Both the position numbers and the translations under genes were made by a program. 64,000 bases of DNA from Anastatus disparis (lineage: Eukaryota > Arthropoda > Insecta > Hymenoptera > Eupelmidae), in the NCBI GenBank assembly GCA_017163975.1, contig JAFFSR010000307.1:2615001-2679000 (forward strand), written 5' to 3'. Below, one piece after another: positions 47,632 through 58,533 of the stretch (its first letter is position 1; each line of letters starts with the position of its first letter). Under the pieces are notes generated by a model. The model worked only from the letters and a program-made list of their open reading frames with translations. It was not told where the DNA came from and ran no database searches.

Positions 47632-47717
47632 GTGTACCTACGCATATACACACATGCACATACATACACGCACATTCACATGCTAATATACACAAACACA
47701 TACTTACTTAAATACAT

Positions 47718-47749
<32 letters not shown>

Positions 47750-47756
47750 TTATATT
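47051..47756. repeat. Composite repeat, two units
   Basis: Units begin ATTATATTAAAGTAAAAAATT...TTTTTTGCATTATTGTCAC (47068) and AATACTAAAGTCAAGAATT...TTCATAGTTGTCAC (47507). They are followed by CA tracts, a CTCCGTCTCCG array (47246-47500), TA runs (47568-47622, 47722-47750) and CACATA tracts. Same architecture as 37431-38500. Confidence 0.8.
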
Positions 47757-48712
47757 GGTCATTTCACGCCAACTGAGAGAGCCAAAAAATAAATATCGCT
47801 GAAACTCTGAGAACATATTCTTTCTCTTACCCCAAATATGTAAAAAAAATTTTCAATGATCTAGATTGAGAGGATCAAGAGCTATGGATCCTTGAAATTT
47901 GAAAGTTTTTCAAAGTTTTTGGAAAAGTCCAAACTTTATAATTTTTTTGCCGAAAATCCTGATATCTTAGAGAAAAATTCATAAGAATACTTCTTGCTGT
48001 ATATGAAGAGGAGAGTTAGCATGATTTTTCACAGACCTGAATTTTGAAGTTTTTTATTGGTTCTTACATGTATTACATAGTAATTGAAATTACTCATTGT
48101 TTGCCACATCAGAAATTGCTTTTCGAGGGCTTATTTTCTCCTTTTTTTAACTTCAAAATAAATTTTTGATTGTGTAAGAAAGAGCCCTTAATAAGGAGTT
48201 ATAACAGTTTGAAATATATAAATTCATGTATGATTTATTTTTCATATTAAATATATATTTAAAACTGTCATAATTCCTTATTGATGGCTCTGACTTACAT
48301 GATCAAAAATTGATTTCGAAGTTCATGTAAAATGGAAAAAAATAAACCCTCGAAAAGCAATTTCTGAAGTGGCGAACGATGAGTTATTTCTGTTACTATG
48401 TAATACATTTAAGAACCAATAGTCAACTTTAAAATTCAGGTCTGTGAAAAATCATTCTTACTTTCCTCTTCATTTACAACAAGAAATATTTTTATGAATT
48501 TCTCTCTAAAACATCAGCATTTTCAGAAAAAAAATGATAAAGTTGAGATTTCTTCAAAAATTTTGAAAAATTTTTAAATTTTAGGGATCTATAGCTTTTG
48601 ATCCTCTCAATCTAGATTATTGAAAATTTTTTTACATATTCTGGGTAACAGAAAAAATATATTCTCAGAGTTTCAACGATCTTTTTCTCTCTCAGTTGGC
48701 GTGTCATGTCCC
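47757..48712. mobile_element. Foldback element C of the GGGACRTTTCA family
   Basis: Begins GTCATTTCACGCCAACTGAG and ends CTCAGTTGGCGTGTCATGTCCC. Arms of ~470 bp pair around 48235. Homologous to 2081-3210 without its internal duplication. Abuts TA repeats on both sides. Confidence 0.8.
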
Positions 48713-49105
48713 ATATATATATTCCCATGTACGTTTTTACATATACATGTCACATACACACGTACACAAACACAAACAGTCATACACATAAACACATACA
48801 CACATATCCATACACTCATGCACATGAACACATACACACATACATATATGCACAAACATTTCCGTCTCTTTGTCTCCATCTCTTCATCTCTGTCACTCCG
48901 TCTCTCTGTCTTCGTTTCTCTATTTCCGTCTTTTCGTCTCCATCTCTCCGTCTCTCTATCCCCATCCCTATGTCTATGTCTCTCCGTTTCTGTCTCTCTC
49001 CCTCCATCTATGTCTCTTCGTCTCCGTTCCTACGACTTCGTTTCTTCGTCTTTGTCTCTCTGTCTATGTCTCTCCGTTTTCGTCTCTTCGTCCCTCTGTC
49101 TATAC
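48713..49105. repeat. CA tract and CTCCGT array
   Basis: (CACATA)n to 48855, then pyrimidine CTCCGTCTCTC-type words to about 49085, ending TCTATACATATACATC. Confidence 0.82.
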
Positions 49106-50204
49106 ATATACATCTAGTTTATACATATTCCTGTACACTTTATTATTATTGCATTTACACTTAAATATTATTTCATTCTTATATTATTTGAATAAAAATA
49201 AAAATACATTAAAAATCGATAAAAATAATAATTATATTTTAAATTGCGTAATAAGATAATAATTTAATGTAAAAAAAAATTTACTATAACTTTATTTCAA
49301 ACAATTGTAAATATTCGCTTTAATAAATAAAGGAATCAATAAATTAAAAAAAATATTCCAAAAATTGATGAAAATTTATGCGAATAAAATGTTGAAAAGC
49401 ATAAGTTGCAGAAACTTCTGGAGATTATAACATCTATTAAACATTACAAATATAATAATTTATTATACATATTTTTTGCCAAAAATATGAATACTTTTTT
49501 TATTCTCATGGAATATAATTGAATTTTTTTTAAATATAAATAATAGCATTTTTATTGTTTCTTCTAAATTCTTATTTCTTATTTACATAAAATTATCTGA
49601 AACTTGTAAACTGTAGTAATAATTAAATAAATCAGATTTAAATTTTTTTATTTGATATTATTTAAATGAATCACCTTATTTTAAATATAGTAACAAATTA
49701 GTTATACTAAAGCAAATTTATATCAAAGGATTTAATTATGCTAATTATTTTCTTTTAATTCTTGTTAAAATGAAATGCTAAACTATTGATTTTTCGAAAC
49801 ATTGGAACTCAATTTTTCATCACTTCATTTTTTCATGAATTCATTTTATCGTTAATTATTATTATTTTAATTTCATCACTTCATTTTTTCATGAATTCAT
49901 TTCATCGGTAATTATTATCGTTTAAAACAGTTTTGTTTCTTTTTATTGTAATTAAAATACATATATTTTATCATTTTATTTATAAATTATTATTAAAGTA
50001 ACTCTTAAAATAAATTAATTAATTATAAAACATTTGATAAACTGCCTGTCTTAATTTTGATTTAATTTTTATATGACTTTGACACCTTAGCATGTATAAT
50101 AACGTATTTACCTCTAATTAATACATTTTTTTTGTTTTCTATTTATGTAACATATACAAAAAAATTGTTAATCATTAATGAATACAGAATTAACATTATA
50201 TATA
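49106..50204. other. AT-rich sequence with a short tandem duplication
   Basis: No gene seen. A ~55-bp direct duplication containing TTCATCACTTCATTTTTTCA and GAATTCATTT lies at about 49816-49928. Confidence 0.55.
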
Positions 50205-50480
50205 AGTAGTATATGGGGTGGTATAGTGAGACACCCCCTCCCCTCGTCTCGCTATACCTCCCCCTCCCCCTTCCCTCCTGTCTCCCCCTTCATGTCTAGG
50301 GCTGTTATAGCGTACATTTGGTGGTATAGTGTGACATTTCCCCTTCCCCCAGTCTGGGGCTGTTACAGTGTCCATGGTGGGTCCTCTCCGTCTTCCCCTA
50401 CCTCTCTGCTTGGGGTGTTGTACACAGGGCTATATAGTCTGAAAATAATTCTCTTACCCCTCCCCTCTAATATCTACGGT
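50205..50480. repeat. GC-rich island with imperfect repeats
   Basis: Abruptly C-rich. The motifs GGTGGTATAGTG.GACA, GGGGCTGTTA.AG.GT and CCCCTCCC recur two to three times with ~70-bp spacing, and GGTATAGTGAGAC pairs with GTCTCGCTATACC (50220-50257). The 102-codon frame here is Pro/Ser-rich and has no recognisable domain. Nature unknown. Confidence 0.5.
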
Positions 50481-50857
50481 GATTAAAAAGTTATCTTTAT
50501 ACATACTTAATTTAAAATATAATTAAAATAATATGTTTACTAACTTTAAATATAAAAACTTTATGAAAATTTAAAAATGTTAAATGAATAAAAATTGTAT
50601 ATTTTATAATAATAATAATATCTATTTCAAAAAGTTTAAAAAGTTATTCGAAATTTAAAAATATGTATGAAAAAATTAATTATAAGAACATAAAAATTAA
50701 TATCTTGTTAAATATTATTATTAATTAATTTTTAAAATATAGTTTTAAATTTGATTTTTCTTTTAATTAAAAAGTATACAATATAAATTTTTAAGGGATA
50801 GGTGGATAAATAAGGTTAATAAATGAAAAATTAACAAATTAAATACGTTTATATTTT

Positions 50858-51143
50858 TTATTCTATACCTTCGTATACATGACTAGCCGTCGGCGGGTTA
50901 CTCGATCTTCTGTTATATAATAACGAGCGCTGAGGCTCTTGATTTATAATTGTATCAAATTCTTCTTTCGAGATTACATCTAAGAACTCTTCCCCTCTGT
51001 ATGGGTATTTGGTCAGCTCTCCGTCGCTCTCGTACGTGACACGAACCTTCGCCGAATTTTGTGCAACTTTATAGCTCCATATATAATTTACTGTATTTTT
51101 TCTTAGCGCTGTATGCATCAGAGTAGGCGTATGGATTTGGGCA
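50858..51143 (-). CDS. Unidentified protein, terminal exon or short ORF
   Basis: About 95 codons ending at a TAA at 50858-50860. Reading upstream from the ATG at 51118, the frame stays open to 51143, where TTTTTTCAG provides a good splice acceptor, so this looks like the last exon of a spliced gene. Composition is protein-like (ISKEEFDTIINQEPQRSLL, YNRRSSNPPTASHVYEGIE), more GC-rich than the flanks, and without internal stops. I do not recognise a family. It lies just upstream of, and divergent from, the Polinton polymerase, so it may be a Polinton accessory gene or a host-derived exon. Confidence 0.5.
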
Positions 51144-51229
51144 CTGAAAAAATTAAAAATTATGAATGCATTGAATTAAAAAGTAATAATTTTCAATAAA
51201 ATTTTTCAAATAATTTAAAAGAATTTAAA

Positions 51230-54026
51230 AAATAGAAAAAAATCTATATATGAATTTACACATTTTTTAATTACTAATAATAAAGAAAAAATAAAGAAAA
51301 CTTTGTTTGTATTCTACGATTTAGAAACACAGCAAGATACAAAATTTAGATGTCACACTACCACAGGATTACACGTTCCTAACCTCTGCGTTGTTCAGCA
51401 AACGTGTGATGATTGTTTGGAGAATAATGATTTTTCTTAAAGATGCGATACTTGTGGTATTCGAGAACATGTTTTTCAAGAAAACCCAATTAGACAATTT
51501 TTAGATATGTATATTCGCGAGAGAACAGTTTTTAACCAAATCATATGCATTGCACACAATGCTGGTGGTTTTGACGCACAATTTATGCTAAAAGAATTAG
51601 TGGAAAAATATAATCAGACATCACCCCAGGTGATTCTTAACGGACAAAATATAATTTTGTTACAATGCGGTCGAACAAAATTCATCGATAGTTTAAATTA
51701 TTTCCACATGAAACTAAGTGCATTAACAGAAACTTTCGGCTTACCGCCCAGCGCGAAAAAGGGCTACTTTCCTCATCTGTTTAATACTGTAGGGAATGAA
51801 AATTATGGAGGTCCACTGCCAGATCCGCATTTTTACGCGCCTGATTCCATGTCGCATGAGGAAAGAGAGAAATTTTTCACGTGGTATAATTCCGAAACTT
51901 TGAGTGGACGTGTATTTGATTTTAAAAACGAAATCGTAGAATATTATCGCATGGACGTTGAAATGTTAAGATGCGCATGTTTGGCCTTTAGAAAAATTTT
52001 TTTAGACGTAGGACAAATCTGTCCGTTTACGAGTACGACTACTATCGCAAGCGCATGTTCTCTCGTTTATAGAAAGAATTTCTTACTACCCAAAACCATT
52101 GGCATCATACCTCCTGCAGGCTATCGTCGTGCTGATAAACATTCCCAGAAGTCAATTGGATGGTTATTAGCCTGTGAAAGAGAAATTGGCCGTGAAATAA
52201 TTCATGCTGGTAGAACGAGAGAATTTATCTTGCCTGGGGGTTTCCTCGTAGACGGATTTTTACCTCCTGCATCGGGAAATCAGGATGAAAAGGGTATAGT
52301 TTTCGAGTATGAAGGTTGTTACACGCATGGTTGTCCCCAACGTTTTAATAAAAATCGGGATGCGCGCATCGCTTTTGGACGTACGTTTAACGAAGTTTAT
52401 GAAAATACATTAGTAAAAATAAATAAAATTCGACAACATGGATACGAGGTTCGTTGTATATGGGAATGCGAATTCGATAAAATTAAACTTGAAAATCCGG
52501 AAATAGCTGAATGCGTGCGTAATCATCCTGTAATGAGTAGAATAACGTTAAACCCACGAGAAGCATTTTTCGGCGGAAGAACAGAAAATATAATTCCGTA
52601 TTATAAAATTAAAGAGGGTGAGAAAATTAAATACACAGATATATGCACATTGTATCCTTACGTATGTAAACGTGGGCAATTTCCCGTTGGACATCCAAAA
52701 ATTTTCATAGGAAGCGAGTGTCGTGAACTGACCAGAGGAAATAATAATGATTTGCAACGTGTCGAGGGTCTGATTAAGTGTAAAGTTTTACCACCCAGAA
52801 ACTTGTACTTACCTTTGTTACCCGTTAAAATGCACGGTCGTTTGTTATTTGCACTTTGTCGTTCTTGTTGCGAGAAGATGCGAGAAAGCGATTGTAATCA
52901 CGAAAACATTGGCGAGCGAAAATTCACGGGTACTTGGGTAGTCGACGAATTACGTGAATTTGTCGAACTTGGGTACCGTATAACGAAAATATATATTATA
53001 TGGCAATACGAAATGACACGCTCTGATGGTATTAACAGAGGACTCTTTGCAGGATACGTAAATACGTTTTTGAAAATAAAACAAGAAGCAAGTGAATGAC
53101 CTGCTTGGTGTATAAATAACAACGAAGCGAAATTGCGGTACTTGGACGAGTATGAGCGAAACGAAGGTATTCGATTGGATCGTGACAAAATAGAAAAAAA
53201 TAGTGGTCTGAGAGCTGTAGCTAAACTTTGCTTAAATTCTTTTTGGGGGAAGTTTGGACAACGCAGTAATTTAAAGCAAACGGAAATCGTGAAATCGCGC
53301 GAAAATCTCTTACGAACATTAACCTGTCCTGATAAAGAAGTTCTTAGTATTTTACCTGTAAACGACGATATTTCATGCGTTCATTGGCAGCTTATAGAAG
53401 AAGCTGTTGAAGCATCATCCAATACAAATGTGGTGATAGCAGCATTCAAAACTGCACAAGCCAGGCTGGAATTGTACAAACATATGGAAAAGCTTGATAG
53501 GCGTACTTTGTACTGTGACACTGATTCGTGTATTTTTGTAAAAAAGGACGATTCGGGCGAATATGAGCCAGCCTTGGGAAACTTATTGGGTGATATGACG
53601 GATGAATTAAGATGTTACGCTCCTGGTACCTATATAGACACTATGATGTCTGCAGCACCAAAGTTTTACGCTTATCGTGCAATAACACCGTCAGGAAATA
53701 TTTATGAATGTTGCAAAGTTAGGGGAATAACTTTAAATTTCAAAAATTCATTAAAAATAAATTTGAATAGTATCAAAACGCTCATAGACGAGGTATTCGC
53801 GAGAAAGCTTAGAGAAGAGAATGAGAAAGAGACGAATAAAAGCGAGATACGGTTGAATTTTAAATCTATACGATGCACACCTTATCACGAAGTCATAACA
53901 AGAGAAGAATTCAAAACCTGCAGCGTCGTTTTGAAAAAAAGACGCTATATTTCCCTATCGCTTCCTCTTCCTTTTGGTTATAAGAGTGAATGTGAACAAG
54001 GAGTAAACTATAAAAATATTGAATAA
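51230..54026 (+). pseudogene. Protein-primed DNA polymerase B
   Basis: Replicates the element DNA from a protein primer. The single frame (two internal stops) shows exonuclease motif I (FVFYDLET, about 51306), a Cys pair region (CDTCG), Exo II (AHNAGGFDAQF, about 51551), Exo III (YYRMDVEML, about 51943), polymerase motif A (DICTLYPYV, about 52638), motif B (KLCLNSFWGKFG, about 53224) and motif C (YCDTDSCIF, about 53512). TAA at 51438 and TGA at 53097-53099 (in a position preceding PAWC where Trp fits) interrupt it. About 930 codons, in the size range of Polinton polymerases lacking part of the N-terminus. Confidence 0.93.
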
Positions 54027-54351
54027 AAAAGGAAAAGTGTTTTCATGAAATCTATTATTGTTATTTTACAAGCTATCATCAATAATTCTTAGAAGATAAC
54101 CATACGCTAACACCCGCGCGGTGATAAGCTTATACATTTCTCAATTAGCTGATTGACGCGGAAAATGAGCTTATTCCCGCACACGTGTTGAATAAGCTAA
54201 TAAAAACACGTGTGCCCGCGCCGCCGCCGTCGCCGCCACCGCCCCCCTCCACCCATCTAGGTCTCTTAATAATAATTAAAAAATAAAAAACGTAAGAGGG
54301 TGCTTAACATAAAAAACATTAAACTTTTGTCCGTCTTTGTCAGTATTCAAC
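54027..54351. promoter_or_regulatory. Intergenic GC-rich hairpin region
   Basis: Contains GCACACGTGTT...AACACGTGTGC (about 54178-54213), an 11-bp stem, followed by a (CCG)n-rich tract (54215-54245). It is the longest spacer between the Polinton genes, so promoter or terminator signals may lie here. That is inference. Confidence 0.4.
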
Positions 54352-55014
54352 ATGGATACACGATGAAAACATCCCTTTACATGCATAATTTCAGAGCCGA
54401 TTATGTGTGGAAAAACTTTTTTTGTCAAAAGATTTCTCGCCAGTTTACCCCAATTTTGTGACGTGGATTTCGATCGTATTCTCTTTTATTACGCGGAATG
54501 GCAAGAGGCCTATCGTAGCGAGTTCAAAGTAGAAGGAAAGCAACGCATCGAATTTCGAGAAGGCTTACTACAAGCTCGTGATTATTCCAACGAGAATGAC
54601 AAAAAAAAATTGCTCATACTAGACGATCTAATGCGCGAATCATCAAACAATACGGTACTTGATTTATTTACAAAAGGTTGTCACCTCAAAAATATCAGTG
54701 TTGTTTTTATTACGCAAAATATTTTTCATAGGGGGCCAAATCAGCGTGATTTATCATTGAATTCAAATTATATCGTATTGTTAAAAAATCCGAGAGATCG
54801 TGCGCAAATACAGTTTCTCGCTCGACAAGTTTACCCGGAGGACCCCAAATTCTTGCAAGAAGCCTACATTGATGCCTGCAGTCGGCCATTTAGCTATCTT
54901 TTGTTAGATTTGAAACAAGATACTCCAGATGAGTTTCGCTTTCGTACCAACATATTTCCCGATGACAAGCTGCACTATGCTTACGTGCCTAAATTTTCAT
55001 CGAGATTCAGGTAA
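54352..55014 (+). pseudogene. Packaging ATPase (FtsK/HerA-type)
   Basis: Likely drives DNA into the capsid. The natural start appears to be the ATG at 54352, because the frame upstream of 54403 reads on through HPFTCIISEPIMCGKTFF, which includes the P-loop; a TGA at 54364-54366 (codon 5) blocks it. The P-loop is GKT-proper but its first Gly is Glu (SEPIMCGKT). Walker B is LLILDDLM (about 54616), and FITQNIF (about 54712) fits the sensor strand. The rest, to YVPKFSSRFR, is intact at ~220 residues, typical of the family. Probably inactive because of the P-loop change and the stop. Confidence 0.88.
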
Positions 55015-55072
55015 ACATGACTAAATGAAAAGAAAGAAGCATCTGTAGTCAAGAAGCAGTCTTGAAATAGCG

Positions 55073-55509
55073 ATGGTTCGGACAACATCTATGGCCCCCT
55101 TCGTAACAAAAAGAATACAAGGAGAAAAGAAAAAAAGTTCCATAAAGTCTCGCGTCTGTTGCACACCTGGAAAGTTATATTCGAAAAAGCACGTCGCACT
55201 TTTGAATGCTCTGAGTCGCGCTAACAGTCAACAGCGTTCAGCTTTGATTCGAACAGCCGATAAAAATCTCATAAAGTGCATTTGTGAGTGTGCACTGAAC
55301 GTGTTGCAAGGTGTAGTAAACTCCTGAACAAAACCGCTTAAAAAAGAACTATTTTGAGGAAACTAGTAAGAAGTGGAAGAAGCAGTGGTGCCAATGCGTG
55401 GAAAGCTAAAAAACGTACTATAATTCAGAGTGGTGGTTCTTTTTTACCACTTCTATTGGGCCCACTGATAAGTACAATTTTTTCAAAAACTTTGGGTAGC
55501 AAAAATTAA
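55073..55509 (+). pseudogene. Small conserved Polinton protein, frameshifted
   Basis: The first 84 codons (MVRTTSMAPFVTKR to ALNVLQGVV) match a small protein commonly found in insect Polintons, with the helix-rich ICECALNVL segment. A frame change at about 55325-55340 separates it from the C-terminal part, readable from RTILRKLVRSGR through RTIIQSGGSFLPLL to a stop at 55507-55509, a hydrophobic Gly-rich end. Family function is unknown; a structural role is plausible. Confidence 0.65.
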
Positions 55510-55534
55510 TTTTTTTTCTCAAGATAAAATAGCC

Positions 55535-56180
55535 ATGGAACGCGCTCGAAAAATGATCATTGTCCCCGAAACAACTCTGGAACAAATACAAAGTTTTTCG
55601 CAGCAGCAGCAGCAACAATGAGGAGCTGTACCTACGATTATTTCTAGGACTGATAACATGACTGAAAATGCTGAAAAAACCATACAAACACCTGCTGATA
55701 ATTTAACACGGCTTGATTTGGAAATGTACAAAATTCTTCATTCTAAAAGTTTTTGCAGTGAACGGGAAAAATGTAAAAATTATTTGCAAGTTTTGAGGCG
55801 CTATTTATTTTTCAAAGATGACGAACGTGTGGATGGTGGTGGTGACATTGGTCGAGATATTGACGAAATCGAAGCTACGCTGGCACCATTAACAGAAGAA
55901 AAAATACTCGATAATGTACCTAAAATTTATGCTAGAAAAGCAGGACTTTTACTAAAACATTGGCGCACTCTTGAGCCCGATCGATTAAAATGGGATAGTA
56001 CTGGAAGCGTTATCGTAGATGGCAAACTTATACCACGATCTAACATAGTAGAATTACTTAACGATGTTTTACAAAAGAAAAAGAAAAAATAGAGGAGGAT
56101 GATGAAGCACCTATTGGTAGATTTGAATTTGAAAAGTTTATTGGAAGTTTAGAAACCCCTAATAATTTGGTTAAAATGGT
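55535..56180 (+). pseudogene. Second conserved Polinton protein (unknown role)
   Basis: Starts MERARKMIIVPETTLEQI, then a short Gln run and TGA at 55619-55621, then continues in the same frame (DNLTRLDLEMYKILHS, KAGLLLKHWR, NIVELLNDVL) to TAG at 56090-56092 after a Lys run. The next frame carries on with IEEDDEAPIGRFEFEKFIGS, which fits the expected C-terminus, so a slip in the A-rich run at 56076-56091 is likely. Such proteins lie immediately before integrase in many insect Polintons. Confidence 0.65.
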
Positions 56181-57703
56181 TAAAAGCAAAAATCTGAAGA
56201 AAATATCTTTGGAAAAACAGTATTACGAGCCTTCGCACGAAGCAGGTTATGCTGGAGCTCGTAATTTAATACGCGTAAATATAAAAGGTAAATCATTGAT
56301 AAACAGGGAAAAAGAGCAAAAACGAATACATGAGTGGTTGAGTAATCAAGATGCTTACACGCTTCACCGCCCTATACGAAAAAAATTTACTAGATTACAC
56401 TATAACGTAACTAACGTAGATGACGTTTGGGAGGCAGATTTGTGTCAGTTAACGAGTCTAAAAAAAGCAAATGATGGTTATTCGTACTTACTAGTGGTGA
56501 TCGACGTGCTCAGTAAGTATGCATGGGTAGAACCGCTGCGGGATAAAACAGCACACACTGTATCGGCTGCATTAGAAAAGATTCTTAAGAAGGGGCCGAA
56601 CTATCTGTCTTTGTCTAATAGCGTTTTTCATAATTTATGTAAACACTATCCGGTATAACAATAAAAAAATAGCAGCCCCCGCTAGATATTAGTATAATAA
56701 GTAAATTTTGTAATAACAACCAAATTTTTTCACTGCGTAGTTTTTGAATAATTAGAGACCTACCAAAAAAAGATAGGTTATATTCTAGATTACTAGTAGG
56801 TCTCTAATTAGTCAAAAACTATGCGGTAAAAAATTTGGTTGTTATTACAAAATTTACTAACTATACTAATATCTAGCGGGGGCTGCTATTTTTTTCTTGT
56901 TATACCGGATAGTGTTTACATAAATGATGAAAAACGCTATTAGACAAAGACAGATAGTTCGGCCCCTTCTTAAGCGGTCCAATGGTCGTACACCTGTTTA
57001 CTTACAAACTGACAAAGGTAAAGAATTTGTTGGTGCAGATTTGCAAAATACTCTTAAAAAATATGACATACAGTTTAGAGTGGCAAAGAACCCTGACATT
57101 AAGGCGGCAGTGGTAGAACGTCTCAATCGAACTCTCAAAGAACGTGTTTGGAGATATTTCACTTATCGCAATAGACATAGGTACATCGATGTAATACAAA
57201 AGATAGTTTATGCATACAACAATACAGTACATTCAAGTATAAAAATGAAACCTTCAGAGGTTAATTTGTATAACGCTGCTGAGGCACGAGTGAATCTACA
57301 GAGGCGCGCTCTTCAGCAAAGAAAAAATAGAAGGCAAATAAAAGACCGTAAATACGAGGTTGGTAACTACGTGAGGATCAGTCACTCTAAGGGAACCTTT
57401 GCGAAAGGATTCGAGAAGAATTATAACGAGGAAGTATTTAAAGTCAAACGCTTTTCTACCAGGCAAAATCTTTATACCTACGAGCTACAAGATTTACAAG
57501 GAGAGGACATTGACGGATTTTTTTATACAGAAGAATTGGCTCCTGTAGGATCACAACGACTGCTGGAAGATCAACATTTCAAGATTGAACGCGTTCTTCG
57601 GACCAAAGGAAGCGGAAATAGAAAACAGTTATTTGTAAAGTGGGAAGGATATCCAGATAAATTTAATTCTCGGATAAAAGCATCAGACGTTGAAAGAGTT
57701 TGA
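56181..57703 (+). pseudogene. Retroviral-type integrase with chromodomain, split by a palindromic element
   Basis: Inserts the element into DNA. N-terminal part: SHEAGYAGARN and DAYTLHRPIRKKF. Catalytic core: DVWEADLCQL (first Asp, about 56430), TDKGKEF (second Asp, about 57012), and VERLNRTLKERVW (Glu, about 57115). The C-terminal chromodomain reads FKIERVLRTKG, LFVKWEGYPDKF and SDVERV (57580-57700). A 381-bp palindromic TTAA element at 56589-56969 falls between the first and second catalytic Asp; without it and one TTAA the frame is open from 56167 to 57703. The start is unclear. Confidence 0.92.
56589..56969. mobile_element. Palindromic TTAA element in the Polinton integrase
   Basis: Near-perfect 381-bp palindrome between TTAA 56585-56588 and 56970-56973. 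Ends GAAGGGGCCGAACTATCTG and its complement, and the next block GTCTTTGTCTAATAG matches the shared terminal block of the Helitron-borne elements. Interior arms include GCAGCCCCCGCTAGATATTAG. No ORF. Confidence 0.95.
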
Positions 57704-57708
57704 AAATA

Positions 57709-58521
57709 ATGGATAATCTAGATGATTTTTATTTAGTATTACCGAGTAACAGTAGTATGCGTTATTTTCCTGACAATACGACTACTTGTTTTACCACTTA
57801 CTTATTCCGTGAAATTAGATTAATCGGTAACTGACAGGTCGGTCTAGCTGAAATACACGTACCCTGTACTACCATGCATATTCAAGAACCTGAAGCTTAT
57901 TATACTTTTAAATTAGGAAGCGCTAAACCCAAAGTTTCGAAAAATAACGGGTTTTGTGATTTTCCTCACGGCGTATACAGTAGCATCGAACAGCTTGCAG
58001 AAGAAATAAATAAAGTACACGAGGCGCGTGAACATCAGAAGCTTGAACCGACTGAGTTTCAGAAAGGTTATTACATCTTAAAAAGGATTAGCGATTGCAA
58101 AGAGCCGCACTACACGACTTTCAACGAAAAAATTCATCGAATTTTTGGCTTTGAAGATATTGTCCACAGAGAAACAGGAACTTTTGTCACTTCCAACTCA
58201 GAAACAAGTATAAATGTGGGCAATAGACCGGCTAGTTTAGCACGGGCTATACCCGATCAGCTTTACATTTACACAGACATATGCGAACCTTATGCAGTCG
58301 GTGATAAGGAAACGGCACTTTTACGCATTGTAGCCCTGGAAAATTCAAAGTACAAATTCGGATCAACCGTTGTCAAACAGTTTGCACCGATTCAATACAT
58401 ACCTCTACTACATAATACCTTTCAAAATATTGTTATCGATATAAGAGATCAACATGGGCGCAAAATACCATTTGAGTATGGAACGCTGACGGTTACGCTT
58501 CATTTCAAGCGTAGTCGTTAA
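57709..58521 (+). pseudogene. Minor-capsid-like (penton-type) protein
   Basis: Begins MDNLDDFYLVLPSNSSM, a start seen in the Polinton protein predicted to be a single jelly-roll minor capsid subunit. TGA at 57832-57834 interrupts RLIGN-stop-QVGLAEI, where Trp is expected. The remaining 215 codons are open and end FEYGTLTVTLHFKRSR, a beta-rich C-terminus. It follows the integrase by 5 bp. Confidence 0.78.
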
Positions 58522-58533
58522 TTGCATAGCGAT

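Noticed and set aside
56589..56969. Intron in the Polinton integrase
   Set aside because: No GT at the 5' edge, near-perfect palindrome, TTAA duplication and the family terminal block identify a transposon insertion.
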